Shown here one piece after another: positions 18,263 to 27,176 of a stretch of DNA of 64,000 nt. The notes below the pieces were generated by a model that did no database searches, was not told where the DNA came from, and was given only the letters and a program-made list of their open reading frames with translations. Source of the stretch: Microbacterium sp. Gd 4-13 (lineage in GTDB: Bacteria; Actinomycetota; Actinomycetes; Actinomycetales; Microbacteriaceae); NCBI RefSeq assembly GCF_003095395.1, contig NZ_QEIJ01000001.1, forward strand, positions 434,001-498,000, in the 5' to 3' direction. Positions within the stretch are counted from its first letter, which is position 1. Each line of letters opens with the position of its first letter. Both the position numbers and the translations under genes were made by a program.

Positions 18263-19549
18263 CTACTTCGCCCGCGGCACGAACCGCGGCACCCAGCGCA
18301 CGAACCCGAGCGCGCCCAGCAGCCCGATGACGCCCATCGCCCCGGCGGCGAACGACAGCGACAGCACGGCGGCGATTCCCGAGATCAGGAGCGGGGCCGT
18401 CGCGCCCCCGGCGTCGGTCAGGGTTCGCCACGACCCGAGGAAGGGCGCCGGGTCGGTCGGGGGCGCCACGTCGGCGCCGAGGGTGAGAAGGATGCCGCTC
18501 GAGAGCCCGTTGCCGACTCCGAGAACCGCGGCGAACATCGCGAACCACATGCTCGCGTTCGTCAGGTCGTGGGTGATCGAGAGCGCGAAGAATCCCGCGC
18601 CCATGAGCACCATCGCGGGCAGGGCCGCCCACAGCCGGCCGAACCTGTCCATGACCTGACCGCTGGCGTAGAACAGCGCGAAGTCGATCGCCCCCGAGAT
18701 GCCGACGACGAGCGCGATGGTCTGCGCGTCGAGACCGATCGAGACGCCCCACAGGGGCAGCATCACCTGACGCGCCGACCGCAGGGCCGACAGCGACGCG
18801 GCCGCAAGCCCCAGGCGCGCGAGCACGTCGCGGTGCCGCCACATAGTGCGGAACACGCCCGCGCGCACCGCTCCCGAGCCGGGTGCGGGCAGCGGAATCG
18901 AGCCGGTCACGGGCTCGCCGGTGTCTTCGCGCGGCTCGGGGGCCGCAGCATCCGACCCGTTCTTCGTCAGCGCCAGTTCAGGATCGGGCCCCAGCAGCAC
19001 GAGCAGCACGGTCGCCACCAGGCAGACGCCGAAGAACCAGATCGCCGCGCTCTCGGTGCCGAAGACGGTGAGGAGCACCGCCGCGATGAACGGCCCGACG
19101 AACATGCCCAGGCGGAACGTGCCGCCGAGCAGCGACAGTGCCCGCGCGCGGAACGACAGGGGCACGCGCGTCGTCATGAACGAGTGACGCGCGAGTCCGA
19201 AGGCGGCCGCGCAGAGCCCGATCACGAAGACGGCCGCGGCGAACAGCACCAGGGTCGGGGCGAGAGCGAGACAGATCGTCGCGACGAGGGCCACCACCCC
19301 GGCGACGCCCATCGTGATGCGCTCACCGAAGCGGGCGACCGCCCAGCCGGCCGGAATGTTGCCGCAGAGCTGACCGACGACGAGGGCGGAGGCGACGAGT
19401 GCGGCGACGGCGATATCGGCGCCCAGGCGCGACGCGATGATGGGGATGAGCGGGATGACCGCCCCCTCGCCGATGGCGAACAACAGCGTCGGGCCGTAGA
19501 TCATCGGGGCGAAGCGGACGAGGATGCGGCGGGGGGAGTCGTCAGCCAT
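18263..19549 (-). CDS. MFS transporter
   Basis: A 12-helix secondary transporter, 428 aa, with a cytoplasmic loop of about 45 residues in the middle (LALTKNGSDAAAPEPREDTGEP). The N-terminal half resembles drug-efflux MFS proteins (GEGAVIPLIPIIASRLGADIAVAAL, IPAGWAVARFGERITMG). The substrate is unknown. The frame is open well upstream into prfB, but the ATG at 19549 has a GGAGG site and gives the family start. It is divergent from prfB. Confidence 0.85.
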   Translation of the reverse strand: MADDSPRRILVRFAPMIYGPTLLFAIGEGAVIPLIPIIASRLGADIAVAALVASALVVGQLCGNIPAGWAVARFGERITMGVAGVVALVATICLALAPTLVLFAAAVFVIGLCAAAFGLARHSFMTTRVPLSFRARALSLLGGTFRLGMFVGPFIAAVLLTVFGTESAAIWFFGVCLVATVLLVLLGPDPELALTKNGSDAAAPEPREDTGEPVTGSIPLPAPGSGAVRAGVFRTMWRHRDVLARLGLAAASLSALRSARQVMLPLWGVSIGLDAQTIALVVGISGAIDFALFYASGQVMDRFGRLWAALPAMVLMGAGFFALSITHDLTNASMWFAMFAAVLGVGNGLSSGILLTLGADVAPPTDPAPFLGSWRTLTDAGGATAPLLISGIAAVLSLSFAAGAMGVIGLLGALGFVRWVPRFVPRAK

Positions 19550-19640
19550 GTCGCCTCCAACATACGCCCGGCGTTCGTGGCGCCGGTCGGTCCGCCCGGC
19601 GCCGGATACCGGCGGACGGAGGGCGGTAGGCTGGGGAGCC

Positions 19641-20753
19641 ATGCTTGAACTCGATCTGACCGCCGATATCCAGGCGCTGCGCTCCACCTTCGGCGACATC
19701 CGCGCCGTGGTGGACGTCGACGCGCTCACCGCCGACATCGCACGCCTCAGCGAGGAGGCCGGCGCCCCCGACCTCTGGGACGACGTCGACAAGGCGCAGA
19801 AGGTGACGAGCGCGCTGAGCCACCGGCAGTCCGAGCTCAAGCGCATCTCCGACGTGGAGGCGCGCCTCGACGACCTCGAGGTGCTCGTCGAGCTCGCCCT
19901 CGAGGCGGAGGACGAGGAGTCGGCGGCCGAGGCCCGCAAGGAGCTCGCCGACCTGACGAAGGTGATCAACTCGCTCGAGGTGCAGACGCTCCTCGACGGT
20001 GAGTACGACCCGCGCTCCGCGGTCGTGACGATCCGTTCCGGTGCCGGCGGCGACGACGCGACCGATTTCGCCGAGATGCTGCTGCGCATGTACCTGCGCT
20101 GGGCCGAGCGCCACAAGTACCCCGTGAAGGTCATGGACACCTCCTACGCCGAAGGTGCGGGCATCAAGTCGGCCACCTTCGAGGTCGACGTGCCGTACGC
20201 CTTCGGAACCCTGAGCGTCGAGGCCGGCACGCACCGTCTCGCCCGCATCAGCCCCTTCGGCTCCGCCGACAAGCGGCAGACGAGCTTCGCCGCGGTCGAG
20301 GTCATCCCCGTGATGGAAGAGGCGCAGGAGGTCGAGGTGCCCGAGGGCGACATCCGCGTCGACGTCTTCCGTTCGTCGGGTCCTGGTGGCCAGTCGGTCA
20401 ACACGACCGACTCCGCGGTGCGCATCACCCACCTCCCGACCGGCCTCGTCGTGTCGATGCAGAACGAGAAGTCGCAGATCCAGAACCGCGCCGCCGCGAT
20501 GCGCGTTCTGCAGACGCGCCTGATGCTGCTGCAGCGCGAGGAAGAGGCTGCGAAGAAGAAGGAGCTCGCCGGCACGATCACCGCGAGCTGGGGCGACCAG
20601 ATGCGCTCGTACTTCCTCTACGGACAGCAGCTCGTGAAAGACCTGCGCACCGGCTACGAGGTCGGCAACCCCGCATCCGTCTTCGATGGCGACCTCGACG
20701 GCCTGATCGCCGCGGGAATCCGCTGGCGCAAGCGCAAGACCGAAGACGACTGA
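19641..20753 (+). CDS. prfB: peptide chain release factor 2
   Basis: Recognises UGA and UAA stop codons and triggers peptide release. The 370-aa protein has the coiled-coil N-terminus, the tripeptide anticodon region around ISPFGSADKRQTSFA (SPF, the RF2 selectivity element) and the catalytic GGQ in SSGPGGQSVNTTDSAVR. The gene is a single uninterrupted frame, without the +1 programmed frameshift that autoregulates prfB in most bacteria; many actinobacteria also lack it. TAGGCT ends 8 nt before the ATG and GGGGAG overlaps that gap. Confidence 0.96.
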   Translation: MLELDLTADIQALRSTFGDIRAVVDVDALTADIARLSEEAGAPDLWDDVDKAQKVTSALSHRQSELKRISDVEARLDDLEVLVELALEAEDEESAAEARKELADLTKVINSLEVQTLLDGEYDPRSAVVTIRSGAGGDDATDFAEMLLRMYLRWAERHKYPVKVMDTSYAEGAGIKSATFEVDVPYAFGTLSVEAGTHRLARISPFGSADKRQTSFAAVEVIPVMEEAQEVEVPEGDIRVDVFRSSGPGGQSVNTTDSAVRITHLPTGLVVSMQNEKSQIQNRAAAMRVLQTRLMLLQREEEAAKKKELAGTITASWGDQMRSYFLYGQQLVKDLRTGYEVGNPASVFDGDLDGLIAAGIRWRKRKTEDD

Positions 20754-20775
20754 CCGCGAGACCCGTTCTGCGTGT

Positions 20776-20804
20776 CGAGACCACGGCCTGATGTCGCGGT
20801 CTCG
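20776..20804 (+). terminator. hairpin downstream of prfB
   Basis: The inverted repeat CGAGACC...GGTCTCG, extendable to ten bases with one mismatch, lies 22 bp after the prfB stop. It has no long T run. Just before it, at 20756-20768, is GCGAGACCCGTTC, whose last 12 bases also begin the hairpin after ilvC (44723). Probably a transcription terminator. Confidence 0.5.
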
Positions 20805-20894
20805 TCGGCCAGGCGCGGTTTCGTCGAACGGATGCTGCGCGGCGGGCGCGTCACGACCGGATGCGGCGGGGGAGCCGCTTAGGCTTCTTGCGCC

Positions 20895-21890
20895 ATGATC
20901 CGGTTCGAGAACGTCAGCAAGCGGTATCGCGGCACCTCCAAGCCCGCCCTCAACGAGGTCGACTTCGAGGTGCAGCGCGGAGAGTTCGTCTTCCTCGTCG
21001 GTCAGTCGGGCTCGGGAAAATCCTCGTGCCTTCGTCTGATCCTGCGTGAAGAGACGCCGAGCAAGGGGCGCGTCGTCGTCCTCGGCAGAGACCTCCGCAC
21101 TCTCTCGAATCGCAAGGTGCCCTACTTCCGTCGGCACGTGGGTGCGGTCTTCCAGGACTTCCGGCTGCTGCCGACGAAGACCGTGTTCCAGAACGTCGCG
21201 TTCACCCTGCAGGTGACCGGCGCCTCGCGCGGCTTCATCTCGCAGGCCGTGCCCGAGGCCCTCGCCCTCGTCGGCCTCGCCGGCAAGGAGAAGCGACTGC
21301 CCCACGAGCTCTCGGGCGGTGAGCAGCAGCGCGTCGCCATCGCGCGTGCTCTCGTCAACCGCCCGCAGGTGCTGCTCGCCGACGAGCCCACCGGAAACCT
21401 CGACCCGGCAACCTCGATCGACATCATGCAGTTGCTCGCACGCATCAACGCCGGAGGCACCACGGTCGTCATGGCCACGCACGAGGCCGGCTTCGTCGAC
21501 CAGATGCAGCGTCGCGTGATCGAGCTGCAGAACGGCGAGATGGTGCGCGACGAGCGTCACGGCGGCTACGGCGACACGTCGGGTCTTCCCCGCCTCGCCC
21601 CCCAGGTCGAGAAGGGCGCGGCAGCGGTCGCGGCCCTCACCGCGGTGCTCGAGGTGCAGCGAGAGGTCGCACAGGTCAACCCCGCCGCCGGCGCCGCGTT
21701 GGAGGAAGCCGCGGAGCGGCTCACGCCGGCCGCCGAAAAAGCCATGGCTCCCGTCATCGCCGAGCAGACGCCGGAACCGGCATACACCCAGCGGGCCGAG
21801 GGCTCCGGCGAGATCGACGAACTCGGACTCGCCGACCGCCTCGGCCTCAGCGGCAACCGTCGCGACGATGAAGTGGGGCCCACCTCGTGA
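20895..21890 (+). CDS. ftsE: cell division ATP-binding protein FtsE
   Basis: ATPase of the FtsEX complex, which controls peptidoglycan hydrolases at the division septum. The ABC core is complete: Walker [11 protein letters not shown]-loop FQDFRLL, signature LSGGEQQR, Walker B VLLADEP and the switch His in ATHEAG. At 331 aa it is about 100 residues longer than the usual FtsE. The extra is a C-terminal, alanine-rich tail (from about residue 230) of unknown role. TAGGCT ends 9 nt before the ATG. It overlaps ftsX by four bases. Confidence 0.95.
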   Translation: MIRFENVSKRYRGTSKPALNEVDFEVQRGEFVFLVGQSGSGKSSCLRLILREETPSKGRVVVLGRDLRTLSNRKVPYFRRHVGAVFQDFRLLPTKTVFQNVAFTLQVTGASRGFISQAVPEALALVGLAGKEKRLPHELSGGEQQRVAIARALVNRPQVLLADEPTGNLDPATSIDIMQLLARINAGGTTVVMATHEAGFVDQMQRRVIELQNGEMVRDERHGGYGDTSGLPRLAPQVEKGAAAVAALTAVLEVQREVAQVNPAAGAALEEAAERLTPAAEKAMAPVIAEQTPEPAYTQRAEGSGEIDELGLADRLGLSGNRRDDEVGPTS

Positions 21891-22798
21891 GGATCGGACT
21901 CATCCTCGGCGAGGCCTTCACCGGTCTTCGCCGCAACGCCTCGATGGTCATCTCCGTCGTGCTGGTGACCTTCGTCTCGCTGACCTTCGTCGGCGCCGCG
22001 ATGCTCATGCAGATGCAGATCGGCAAGATGCAGGAGTTCTGGGCGGATCGCGCCCAGGTCGCGGTCTACATGTGCTCCTCGGTCTCCGATACCGCCACGT
22101 GTTCGGATGGTCTGGCGACGCAGGATCAGATCGACGCGGTGACGGCGTCGCTCGAGGGTGGTGCGCTTGCGCCGCTCATTCGCGACTACACCTACGAGAA
22201 CAACCAGCAGGTGTACGACCGCACGATCGCGCAGCTGCCGGAATACGCCGACGTGCTCACCCCCGACCAGGTCGGTGCGACGTTCTCTATCAACCTCGTC
22301 GACCAAAGCCAGTCCGACGTCATCGCCGAGGCCTTCGGCGGGCTCGAAGGCGTGGAAGACGTCGCCGACCAGCTGCAGTACCTCGACCCGCTCTTTGACG
22401 CTCTGCGAATCGCGAGCTACGTCGCGATCGGAATCGCTGCGTTGATGCTCATCGCTGCCGTCCTGCTCATCGCCACGACCATCCGCCTGTCGGCCTTCGC
22501 CCGCAGGCGCGAGATCGGCATCATGCGCCTCGTCGGAGCATCCAACCGCTTCATCCAGACCCCCTTCGTGCTGGAGGGCGTGCTCGCCGCGCTCATCGGG
22601 TCGGCGCTGGCGAGCGTCACGATGTGGGGCATCGTGACCTTCGGGGTCGAAGACTACCTGCGCGACAGAGTCGCCTTCATCACCGCATGGGTCGGGCCCG
22701 GCGACCTCGGCGTGGTGATTCCGGTGATCGTCGCGCTGGGCGTGGTGCTATCGGCTCTGTCGGCCGGCTTCGCCATCAGGCGCTGGCTGCGCACCTGA
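21887..22798 (+). CDS. ftsX: cell division protein FtsX
   Basis: Membrane partner of FtsE that passes its ATPase cycle to extracellular cell-wall hydrolases. The 303-aa protein has the expected layout. There is one N-terminal helix, then an extracytoplasmic loop of roughly 130 residues with a cysteine pair (VYMCSSVSDTATCSD). Three C-terminal helices follow, around RRREIGIMRLVGASN, the FtsX signature. The GTG start overlaps the ftsE stop (GTGA). Confidence 0.95.
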   Translation: MRIGLILGEAFTGLRRNASMVISVVLVTFVSLTFVGAAMLMQMQIGKMQEFWADRAQVAVYMCSSVSDTATCSDGLATQDQIDAVTASLEGGALAPLIRDYTYENNQQVYDRTIAQLPEYADVLTPDQVGATFSINLVDQSQSDVIAEAFGGLEGVEDVADQLQYLDPLFDALRIASYVAIGIAALMLIAAVLLIATTIRLSAFARRREIGIMRLVGASNRFIQTPFVLEGVLAALIGSALASVTMWGIVTFGVEDYLRDRVAFITAWVGPGDLGVVIPVIVALGVVLSALSAGFAIRRWLRT

Positions 22799-22860
22799 GG
22801 TCGGCGTCGGCCTTGTAGACTGATGGGCTTGCATGAGCCCGACAGCCGGAGGAGGTTGCC

Positions 22861-23337
22861 ATGCCCCGCGAGCAAGGCGAGAAGGTCGTCGCGACCAACC
22901 GTCGCGCGCGTCACGAGTACGCCATCGAGAAGACGTACGAGGCGGGCCTCGTGCTCACCGGCACCGAGGTGAAGTCGCTCCGGCAGGGGCGGGCGAACCT
23001 CAGCGACGGCTACGCCTACATCAACGGGGGAGAGGCGTTCCTCGACGCCGTCAACATCCCCGAGTACTCGCAGGGGCACTGGACCAACCACTCCGCCAAG
23101 CGCATCCGCAAGCTCCTCCTGCACAAGGAGGAGATCGTGAAGCTCTCGCACGCGATCTCGGCGGGCGGCTACACGCTGGTGCCGCTGAAGCTCTACTTCC
23201 TCGACGGACGTGCCAAGGTCGAGATCGCGGTAGCCAAGGGCAAGCGCGAGTTCGAGAAGCGTCAGACGATCCGCGAGCGCGAAGACAAGCGCGAGGCCGA
23301 GCGCGCGATGCGCACGCGCAACCGCACGGGCGAGTAG
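22861..23337 (+). CDS. smpB: SsrA-binding protein SmpB
   Basis: Binds the tRNA-like end of tmRNA and guides it into stalled ribosomes. The 158-aa protein has the SmpB fold ([33 protein letters not shown]) and the basic C-terminal tail ([20 protein letters not shown]) that senses the empty mRNA channel. A strong GGAGGAGG site precedes the ATG, and a TAGACT box lies at 22816-22821. Its RNA partner, ssrA, is 1.7 kb downstream. Confidence 0.97.
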   Translation: MPREQGEKVVATNRRARHEYAIEKTYEAGLVLTGTEVKSLRQGRANLSDGYAYINGGEAFLDAVNIPEYSQGHWTNHSAKRIRKLLLHKEEIVKLSHAISAGGYTLVPLKLYFLDGRAKVEIAVAKGKREFEKRQTIREREDKREAERAMRTRNRTGE

Positions 23338-23340
23338 GCC

Positions 23341-24000
23341 CTACGACGCGCGGAACCGCGCCTCCACCGCTGCGCCGACCACGATGTCGGCCGGCTGGAG
23401 CGCGAGTGCCGGGCCCGCAGCATCCGACGCGGCCATCCGCATCATGCGAGGAGCGGATGCTGCAGCCTCCGTCTGTCCGGCGAGAAGCCCCACGTCGGCG
23501 ATCTCGATCGGCGCCACGGCGCCGAGCCCGATGGCCTCCGCATAGGCCTCGGCGCGGGTGACGGCTACGCGCACAGCGTCGGAGGCGACGTCGCGCTCGA
23601 CGATCGCGCGGGTGCCGGGGGTGAGCTGCCACGAGATCGACGTGACCTGAACCTCGTCGGCGTCGGCGGTCTCGCCGAGCCACCACGACAGCGCGGTGAA
23701 GTCGGCGAACGACGCCGAGATGTCGACGGAGGCGTGGTGCACCGGCGGCAGCTGTCGTCCCTCGTTGTTCCAGGGGCGTTCCGACCAGACCGAGACGCGT
23801 CCGCTCGACCACTCGGCGACCTCGCCGGAGCGCTGGTGGGCGTCGAGACCATCGCGTATCGGTGCCGTGGCCGCGTTCACACGCTCGACCACGGGTCCGC
23901 GTTCGGGCCCGTCCGCTCTCACGGACAGCTGCACGACGGCCCGCTCAGGAGCGACCCGGCGCTCCTGCTCGCCTCGGACGGTGATGACGACCTCGCTCAT
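23341..24000 (-). CDS. SIMPL domain (YggE/DUF541) protein
   Basis: Member of the SIMPL/DUF541 family, beta-rich proteins of poorly defined role; E. coli YggE has been linked to oxidative stress. The 219-aa product begins VVITVRGEQERRVAPERAVVQLSVRADG, the family N-terminal repeat. It lacks an obvious signal peptide, unlike YggE, so this version may be cytoplasmic. TAGGCT ends 6 nt before the ATG. It is tail to tail with smpB, 3 bp apart. Confidence 0.82.
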   Translation of the reverse strand: MSEVVITVRGEQERRVAPERAVVQLSVRADGPERGPVVERVNAATAPIRDGLDAHQRSGEVAEWSSGRVSVWSERPWNNEGRQLPPVHHASVDISASFADFTALSWWLGETADADEVQVTSISWQLTPGTRAIVERDVASDAVRVAVTRAEAYAEAIGLGAVAPIEIADVGLLAGQTEAAASAPRMMRMAASDAAGPALALQPADIVVGAAVEARFRAS

Positions 24001-24054
24001 GCGCCGAGCCTACGGGCTCTGCCTGAGCGGGCGCGCGGTGCGTCGGTCGGAGAG

Positions 24055-24876
24055 TCAGGCGGGGAAGATCTGCCCCACGGGCAGGCGCTTCTCAGCCTGG
24101 AACGCGTCTTCGGTGCGGCCGGCCGCCCAGTACGCCGAGAGCGACAGGTCGGAGCGCTCGACGCCTCGCTCGACGAGGATCGGACGCAGGGCCTTCATCG
24201 CCCCTCGCTCACCATGCGCGAAGACCTGCACGCGACCCGCGGGCCAGTCGAGCGCGGCCACCGCGTCGACGAGACGCGCGCCCGGAGCATCGTGATCTTC
24301 GTCGATCCAGGTCACCTTTGCGGGAGAGGCGGGCAGCTCGGCGCGATGCTCGGCCGACCGGGCCTCGAGCAGCACGGTGACCTGAGCATCATCGTGCAGC
24401 GACTCGAGCGCGGCGGAGATCGCGGGAATCGCCGATTCGTCGCCGATGAGCAGGATGCTGTCGACCTCCGGGTCGGGGGAGAAACCCCCGCCGGGGGCGG
24501 ACATCGTGAGTTCGTCGCCGGGCTGCGCGTTCGCCGCCCAGGGGCCTGCGACTCCGGTGTCACCGTGCACGACGAAGTCGATCTCCATCACGCCACGGTC
24601 GAGGTCGACGCGGCGGATCGTGTAAGTGCGGACCGTGGGCAGCTCGTCGAAAGCGACCTCGTCGCGCAGAGCCGCGAGGTCGTACGGCGGGCGCAGAGCG
24701 CTGCCGGCCGGGGGGAAGAACAGCTTCGCGTACGCATCGGTCTCGGGGCGGTCGGGGAAATCGACCAGCTCCGCACCTCCGAGCACCACCCGCACCAGTC
24801 CGGGCGTGAGCCGGATCGTCTCGACCACCTGGAGGGTGGTCTGCGTGGGGGCGGGTCGACGAGAAGGTGAGGGCAC
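24055..24876 (-). CDS. siderophore-interacting protein (FAD-dependent ferric reductase family)
   Basis: A flavin-dependent reductase that releases iron from ferric siderophores in the cytoplasm (ViuB/YqjH family). The 273-aa protein shows the FAD-binding segment RTYTIRRVD, the GPWAANAQPGDEL phosphate-loop region and a C-terminal SIP domain (LLIGDESAIPAISAALESL; LSAYWAAGRTEDAFQAEK). The GTG start has no SD; a TACGAT box ends 6 nt before it. No siderophore transport genes are adjacent. Confidence 0.88.
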   Translation of the reverse strand: MPSPSRRPAPTQTTLQVVETIRLTPGLVRVVLGGAELVDFPDRPETDAYAKLFFPPAGSALRPPYDLAALRDEVAFDELPTVRTYTIRRVDLDRGVMEIDFVVHGDTGVAGPWAANAQPGDELTMSAPGGGFSPDPEVDSILLIGDESAIPAISAALESLHDDAQVTVLLEARSAEHRAELPASPAKVTWIDEDHDAPGARLVDAVAALDWPAGRVQVFAHGERGAMKALRPILVERGVERSDLSLSAYWAAGRTEDAFQAEKRLPVGQIFPA

Positions 24877-24949
24877 CCTTACATCGTACGGGGCGGTCCG
24901 AGGGGCGAGCTGGTCCGCGGAGCCGGGAATGCGCCGAGGCGAGAACCGT

Positions 24950-24955
24950 TATAGT
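24950..24955 (+). promoter_or_regulatory. -10 box of ssrA
   Basis: TATAGT, close to the consensus -10 hexamer, lies about 77 bp before the mature tmRNA 5' end. I see no convincing -35. The precursor would carry a leader of roughly 70 nt, removed by RNase P. Confidence 0.5.
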
Positions 24956-25031
24956 CTGTAGGGCTCGGGTGCTTCGGCAGCCGGGTTGGCAACTCCACAG
25001 TGTGACAGCGGTCCCTCCGACGGAGGACCAC

Positions 25032-25398
25032 GGGGATGATCGGTTTCGACATCGCTTGTGATTCTGCGTGAAGCGGGCCGAGGATGCAGGGTTATCTCGT
25101 TAACGATCTCTGCAAAACAATAAGTGCCGAAACCAAGCGCACTGACTTCGCCCTCGCTGCATAAGCGAGCCCGATAGTCCGTCGGACCGTAGGTGTTCCC
25201 GCTACGGATCCCGGCGTCATTTAGGGGATTAGCTGCGTGACGGCGCCTCGACGTCACGCGGGACTCTTCCGGGGCTGGGCTCGTCGACTTAGGTGTCTGT
25301 GACAAAGGTCGGAGCCGAGCAGAACGTCTGCACAGACTGCGCCCGGAGAAACCGCACTTTCCCAGTGATGGACGGGGGTTCGATTCCCCCCATCTCCA
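25032..25398 (+). ncRNA. ssrA: transfer-messenger RNA (tmRNA)
   Basis: Rescues stalled ribosomes together with SmpB. The ends fold like tRNA-Ala: GGGGATG at the 5' end pairs with CATCTCC at the 3' end, discriminator A, CCA not encoded. The 5' segment GGTTTCGAC and the T arm GGGGG-TTCGATT-CCCCC are the usual tmRNA marks. The tag reading frame runs 25126-25164 and encodes AETKRTDFALAA followed by TAA, a typical actinobacterial degradation tag ending in ALAA. The RNA is about 367 nt. Confidence 0.96.
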
Positions 25399-25418
25399 CT
25401 GCACCGCTGTCACCAGAT

Positions 25419-25461
25419 GAAGGCCTTCGATCCCGTGGAAACACAAGGATCGGGGGCCTTC
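25419..25461 (+). terminator. terminator of ssrA
   Basis: A 15-base stem (GAAGGCCTTCGATCC with GGATCGGGGGCCTTC, two mismatched positions) encloses a 13-base loop and starts 20 bp after the tmRNA. There is no strong T run, as is common in high-GC actinobacteria. Confidence 0.7.
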
Positions 25462-25648
25462 GTCGTTCATGAGAGCCGTCGCGCTCCCGTTCAGGTCTCG
25501 CGCGTGCGGCCCGCTTGTACCCGGGGCGGAAAAACATGCGCGCGATGGGGTCGGCGGCTCGCCGTTAGATTTGTGACGGCGTGACCGCTGGGGTGGCGCG
25601 GGCCGGCGGCTCAGGCCCCGGCGATGCTCGGACGAGAGCGGGGCGCAC

Positions 25649-26098
25649 GTGGGGTTCTCGCCGATCGGGCTGTTGGTTGCGATCTTGGTTTTCGCGCCCA
25701 GCCTCCTGCTGTTGTGGCTGCCGCCGCGGGATGGGTTGCCATCAGCTCGACTGCCGGTGCCTCTCACGGTCACGGAGCGTGCGGGGCAGGCGTTGTGTCT
25801 CACCGTTCCCGCAATCACCGAGGCGGGCCCTCCCCGATGGCTGTGGATGGTAGCGGTGAGCGCCGGCCTGATCGCGTACTACACGCTCTGGGCGCGGTAC
25901 CTCGTGCAGGGGCGTCGAAGCGTGGCGTTGTATGGTCGCGTCTGGAAGGTGCCTGTTCCGATGGCGATCCTGCCTGTGGTCGTGTTCCTCGCCACAGGCG
26001 CGTGGTTGGAAAACCCCTGGATCAGTGCATCAGCGCTCGTGCTCGCGGCGGGCCATATCCCGGCCTCCCTCATCCTGGCCCGAGCGGTTGCGCCCTGA
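25649..26098 (+). CDS. hypothetical membrane protein
   Basis: I do not recognise a family. The 149-aa product has four likely helices: residues about 5-24, 65-85, 105-122 and 125-145. Short polar stretches lie between them, with a positively charged loop (RYLVQGRRSVALYGRVWKVP). The GTG at 25649 starts directly before the first helix. A TAGATT box lies about 80 bp upstream. It converges on the double MarR regulator. Confidence 0.6.
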   Translation: MGFSPIGLLVAILVFAPSLLLLWLPPRDGLPSARLPVPLTVTERAGQALCLTVPAITEAGPPRWLWMVAVSAGLIAYYTLWARYLVQGRRSVALYGRVWKVPVPMAILPVVVFLATGAWLENPWISASALVLAAGHIPASLILARAVAP

Positions 26099-26116
26099 AG
26101 GGGAGCGCCAGCGCAC

Positions 26117-26147
26117 TTGCGCGCCGTCGAGTTTGCGCGCCGTCGAG
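26117..26147. repeat. 15-bp tandem direct repeat
   Basis: TTGCGCGCCGTCGAG occurs twice with a period of 16 bases in the short gap between two convergent genes. Probably a slippage product. No hairpin or function is apparent. Confidence 0.6.
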
Positions 26148-26155
26148 GTCAGGAT

Positions 26156-27010
26156 TCAGCCGCCCGCGTTCGCGGGCAGGCCGGCCGGTGCGGCCTCGTC
26201 CACGGGCTGGTGCCAGTTCGCGACTTCGGCGAACAGGTTCGCCAGGCTCTCTCGTTGACGTTCGATCCCGTCCATGACCGCCTGGACGGCGTGTACGCCA
26301 TCCGCGGTGGCCTCGAGCACGACGGCGCGACGGTCTTCGGGCACGGCGCCTCGGCGGCGCGACACGAACCCCTTCGCGCAGAGCTGGTCGACGATATAGG
26401 CCACGCCCGCCCGCGACACCCCGAGGGCGGGAGAGAGGTCGTTCGGCCGGACGCCGCCCTGCGACACGATCTGCACGAGCGCCGCCCGTTGGCGAGCGGC
26501 CAGCTGTCCCTCGGTCGCCGTACCGGGCATCGTGTTCACGAGCGCGACACCCGCCTCGCAGACGCGTCGGAGGAGATCCACCGCGTCGGCGGGTTCGCGG
26601 GGGAGCGGCGAGGTCGAGGCGGGGTGCAGCCCCTCGCTGATCTCGTGTGCGATGTTGGCGCTCGCTCGGAAGAAGCCGTCTAGAGAGGTGCGCAGAACGT
26701 CCGCTCGCCGCTCGCCGCGGTCGGTGAGGACGACCTCGACGGCGCGCTTGTCGGCCTGCGACGGTCGGGTCGTGACCAATTCGTCCGACCGTAAGCGGAC
26801 GACCATGCGCGAGATAGCGCGTCGGTCCAGTCCGCTGCTGTCGGCGAGGCGCCGGGTGGTCACGGATCGTGCTCGCAAAAGCTCGGCGATCGCGAGGATG
26901 TCCTCGATCTCGGCCCACCTGGTGCCGAAGGCGTCGTCGAAGAGGTGGGTCAACTCGTCGCTGAATCTCCCCAACAGATCCATCGCCCGGTTCCGTGCGC
27001 TCGCATCCAT
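26156..27010 (-). CDS. MarR-type regulator with two winged-helix domains
   Basis: The 284-aa protein is about twice the size of a normal MarR regulator and contains two wHTH units. The first is around residues 30-105 (TTRRLADSSGLDRRAISRMVVRLRSDELVTTRPSQADKRAVEVVLTDRG). The second is around 165-245 (VRPNDLSPALGVSRAGVAYIVDQLCAKGFVSRRRGAVPEDRRAVVLEATADG). It could therefore act as a monomer resembling an intramolecular MarR dimer. The ATG at 27010 follows a very strong GGAGGGGG site. The divergent operon at 27177 and the palindrome at 27088-27102 are likely targets. Confidence 0.83.
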   Translation of the reverse strand: MDASARNRAMDLLGRFSDELTHLFDDAFGTRWAEIEDILAIAELLRARSVTTRRLADSSGLDRRAISRMVVRLRSDELVTTRPSQADKRAVEVVLTDRGERRADVLRTSLDGFFRASANIAHEISEGLHPASTSPLPREPADAVDLLRRVCEAGVALVNTMPGTATEGQLAARQRAALVQIVSQGGVRPNDLSPALGVSRAGVAYIVDQLCAKGFVSRRRGAVPEDRRAVVLEATADGVHAVQAVMDGIERQRESLANLFAEVANWHQPVDEAAPAGLPANAGG

Positions 27011-27087
27011 GATCGTCCCCCTCCGACTCATTGAAGCAGGCGAACTGTGGTGCAACCCGCGCGAGGAGTCAAGCCCGGAAAGTTTGC

Positions 27088-27102
27088 TCAGGATTGTCCT
27101 GA
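27088..27102. promoter_or_regulatory. probable operator of the double MarR regulator
   Basis: The perfect inverted repeat TCAGGA-TTG-TCCTGA lies between the divergent regulator and the operon at 27177. It sits just upstream of a TAGCCT -10 box (27110-27115), about where the -35 should be, so a bound protein would block the rightward promoter. Assignment to this regulator is inference. Confidence 0.55.
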
Positions 27103-27176
27103 TTTCCATTAGCCTCGGTTCACGACCACATGTCCGGCCATCCGGGTCGGCCGTCGATTGGATGGGAAGCACGCGG

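Noticed and set aside
19641..20753. Programmed frameshift in prfB
   Set aside because: The gene is a single continuous frame and no in-frame TGA near codon 25 is present.
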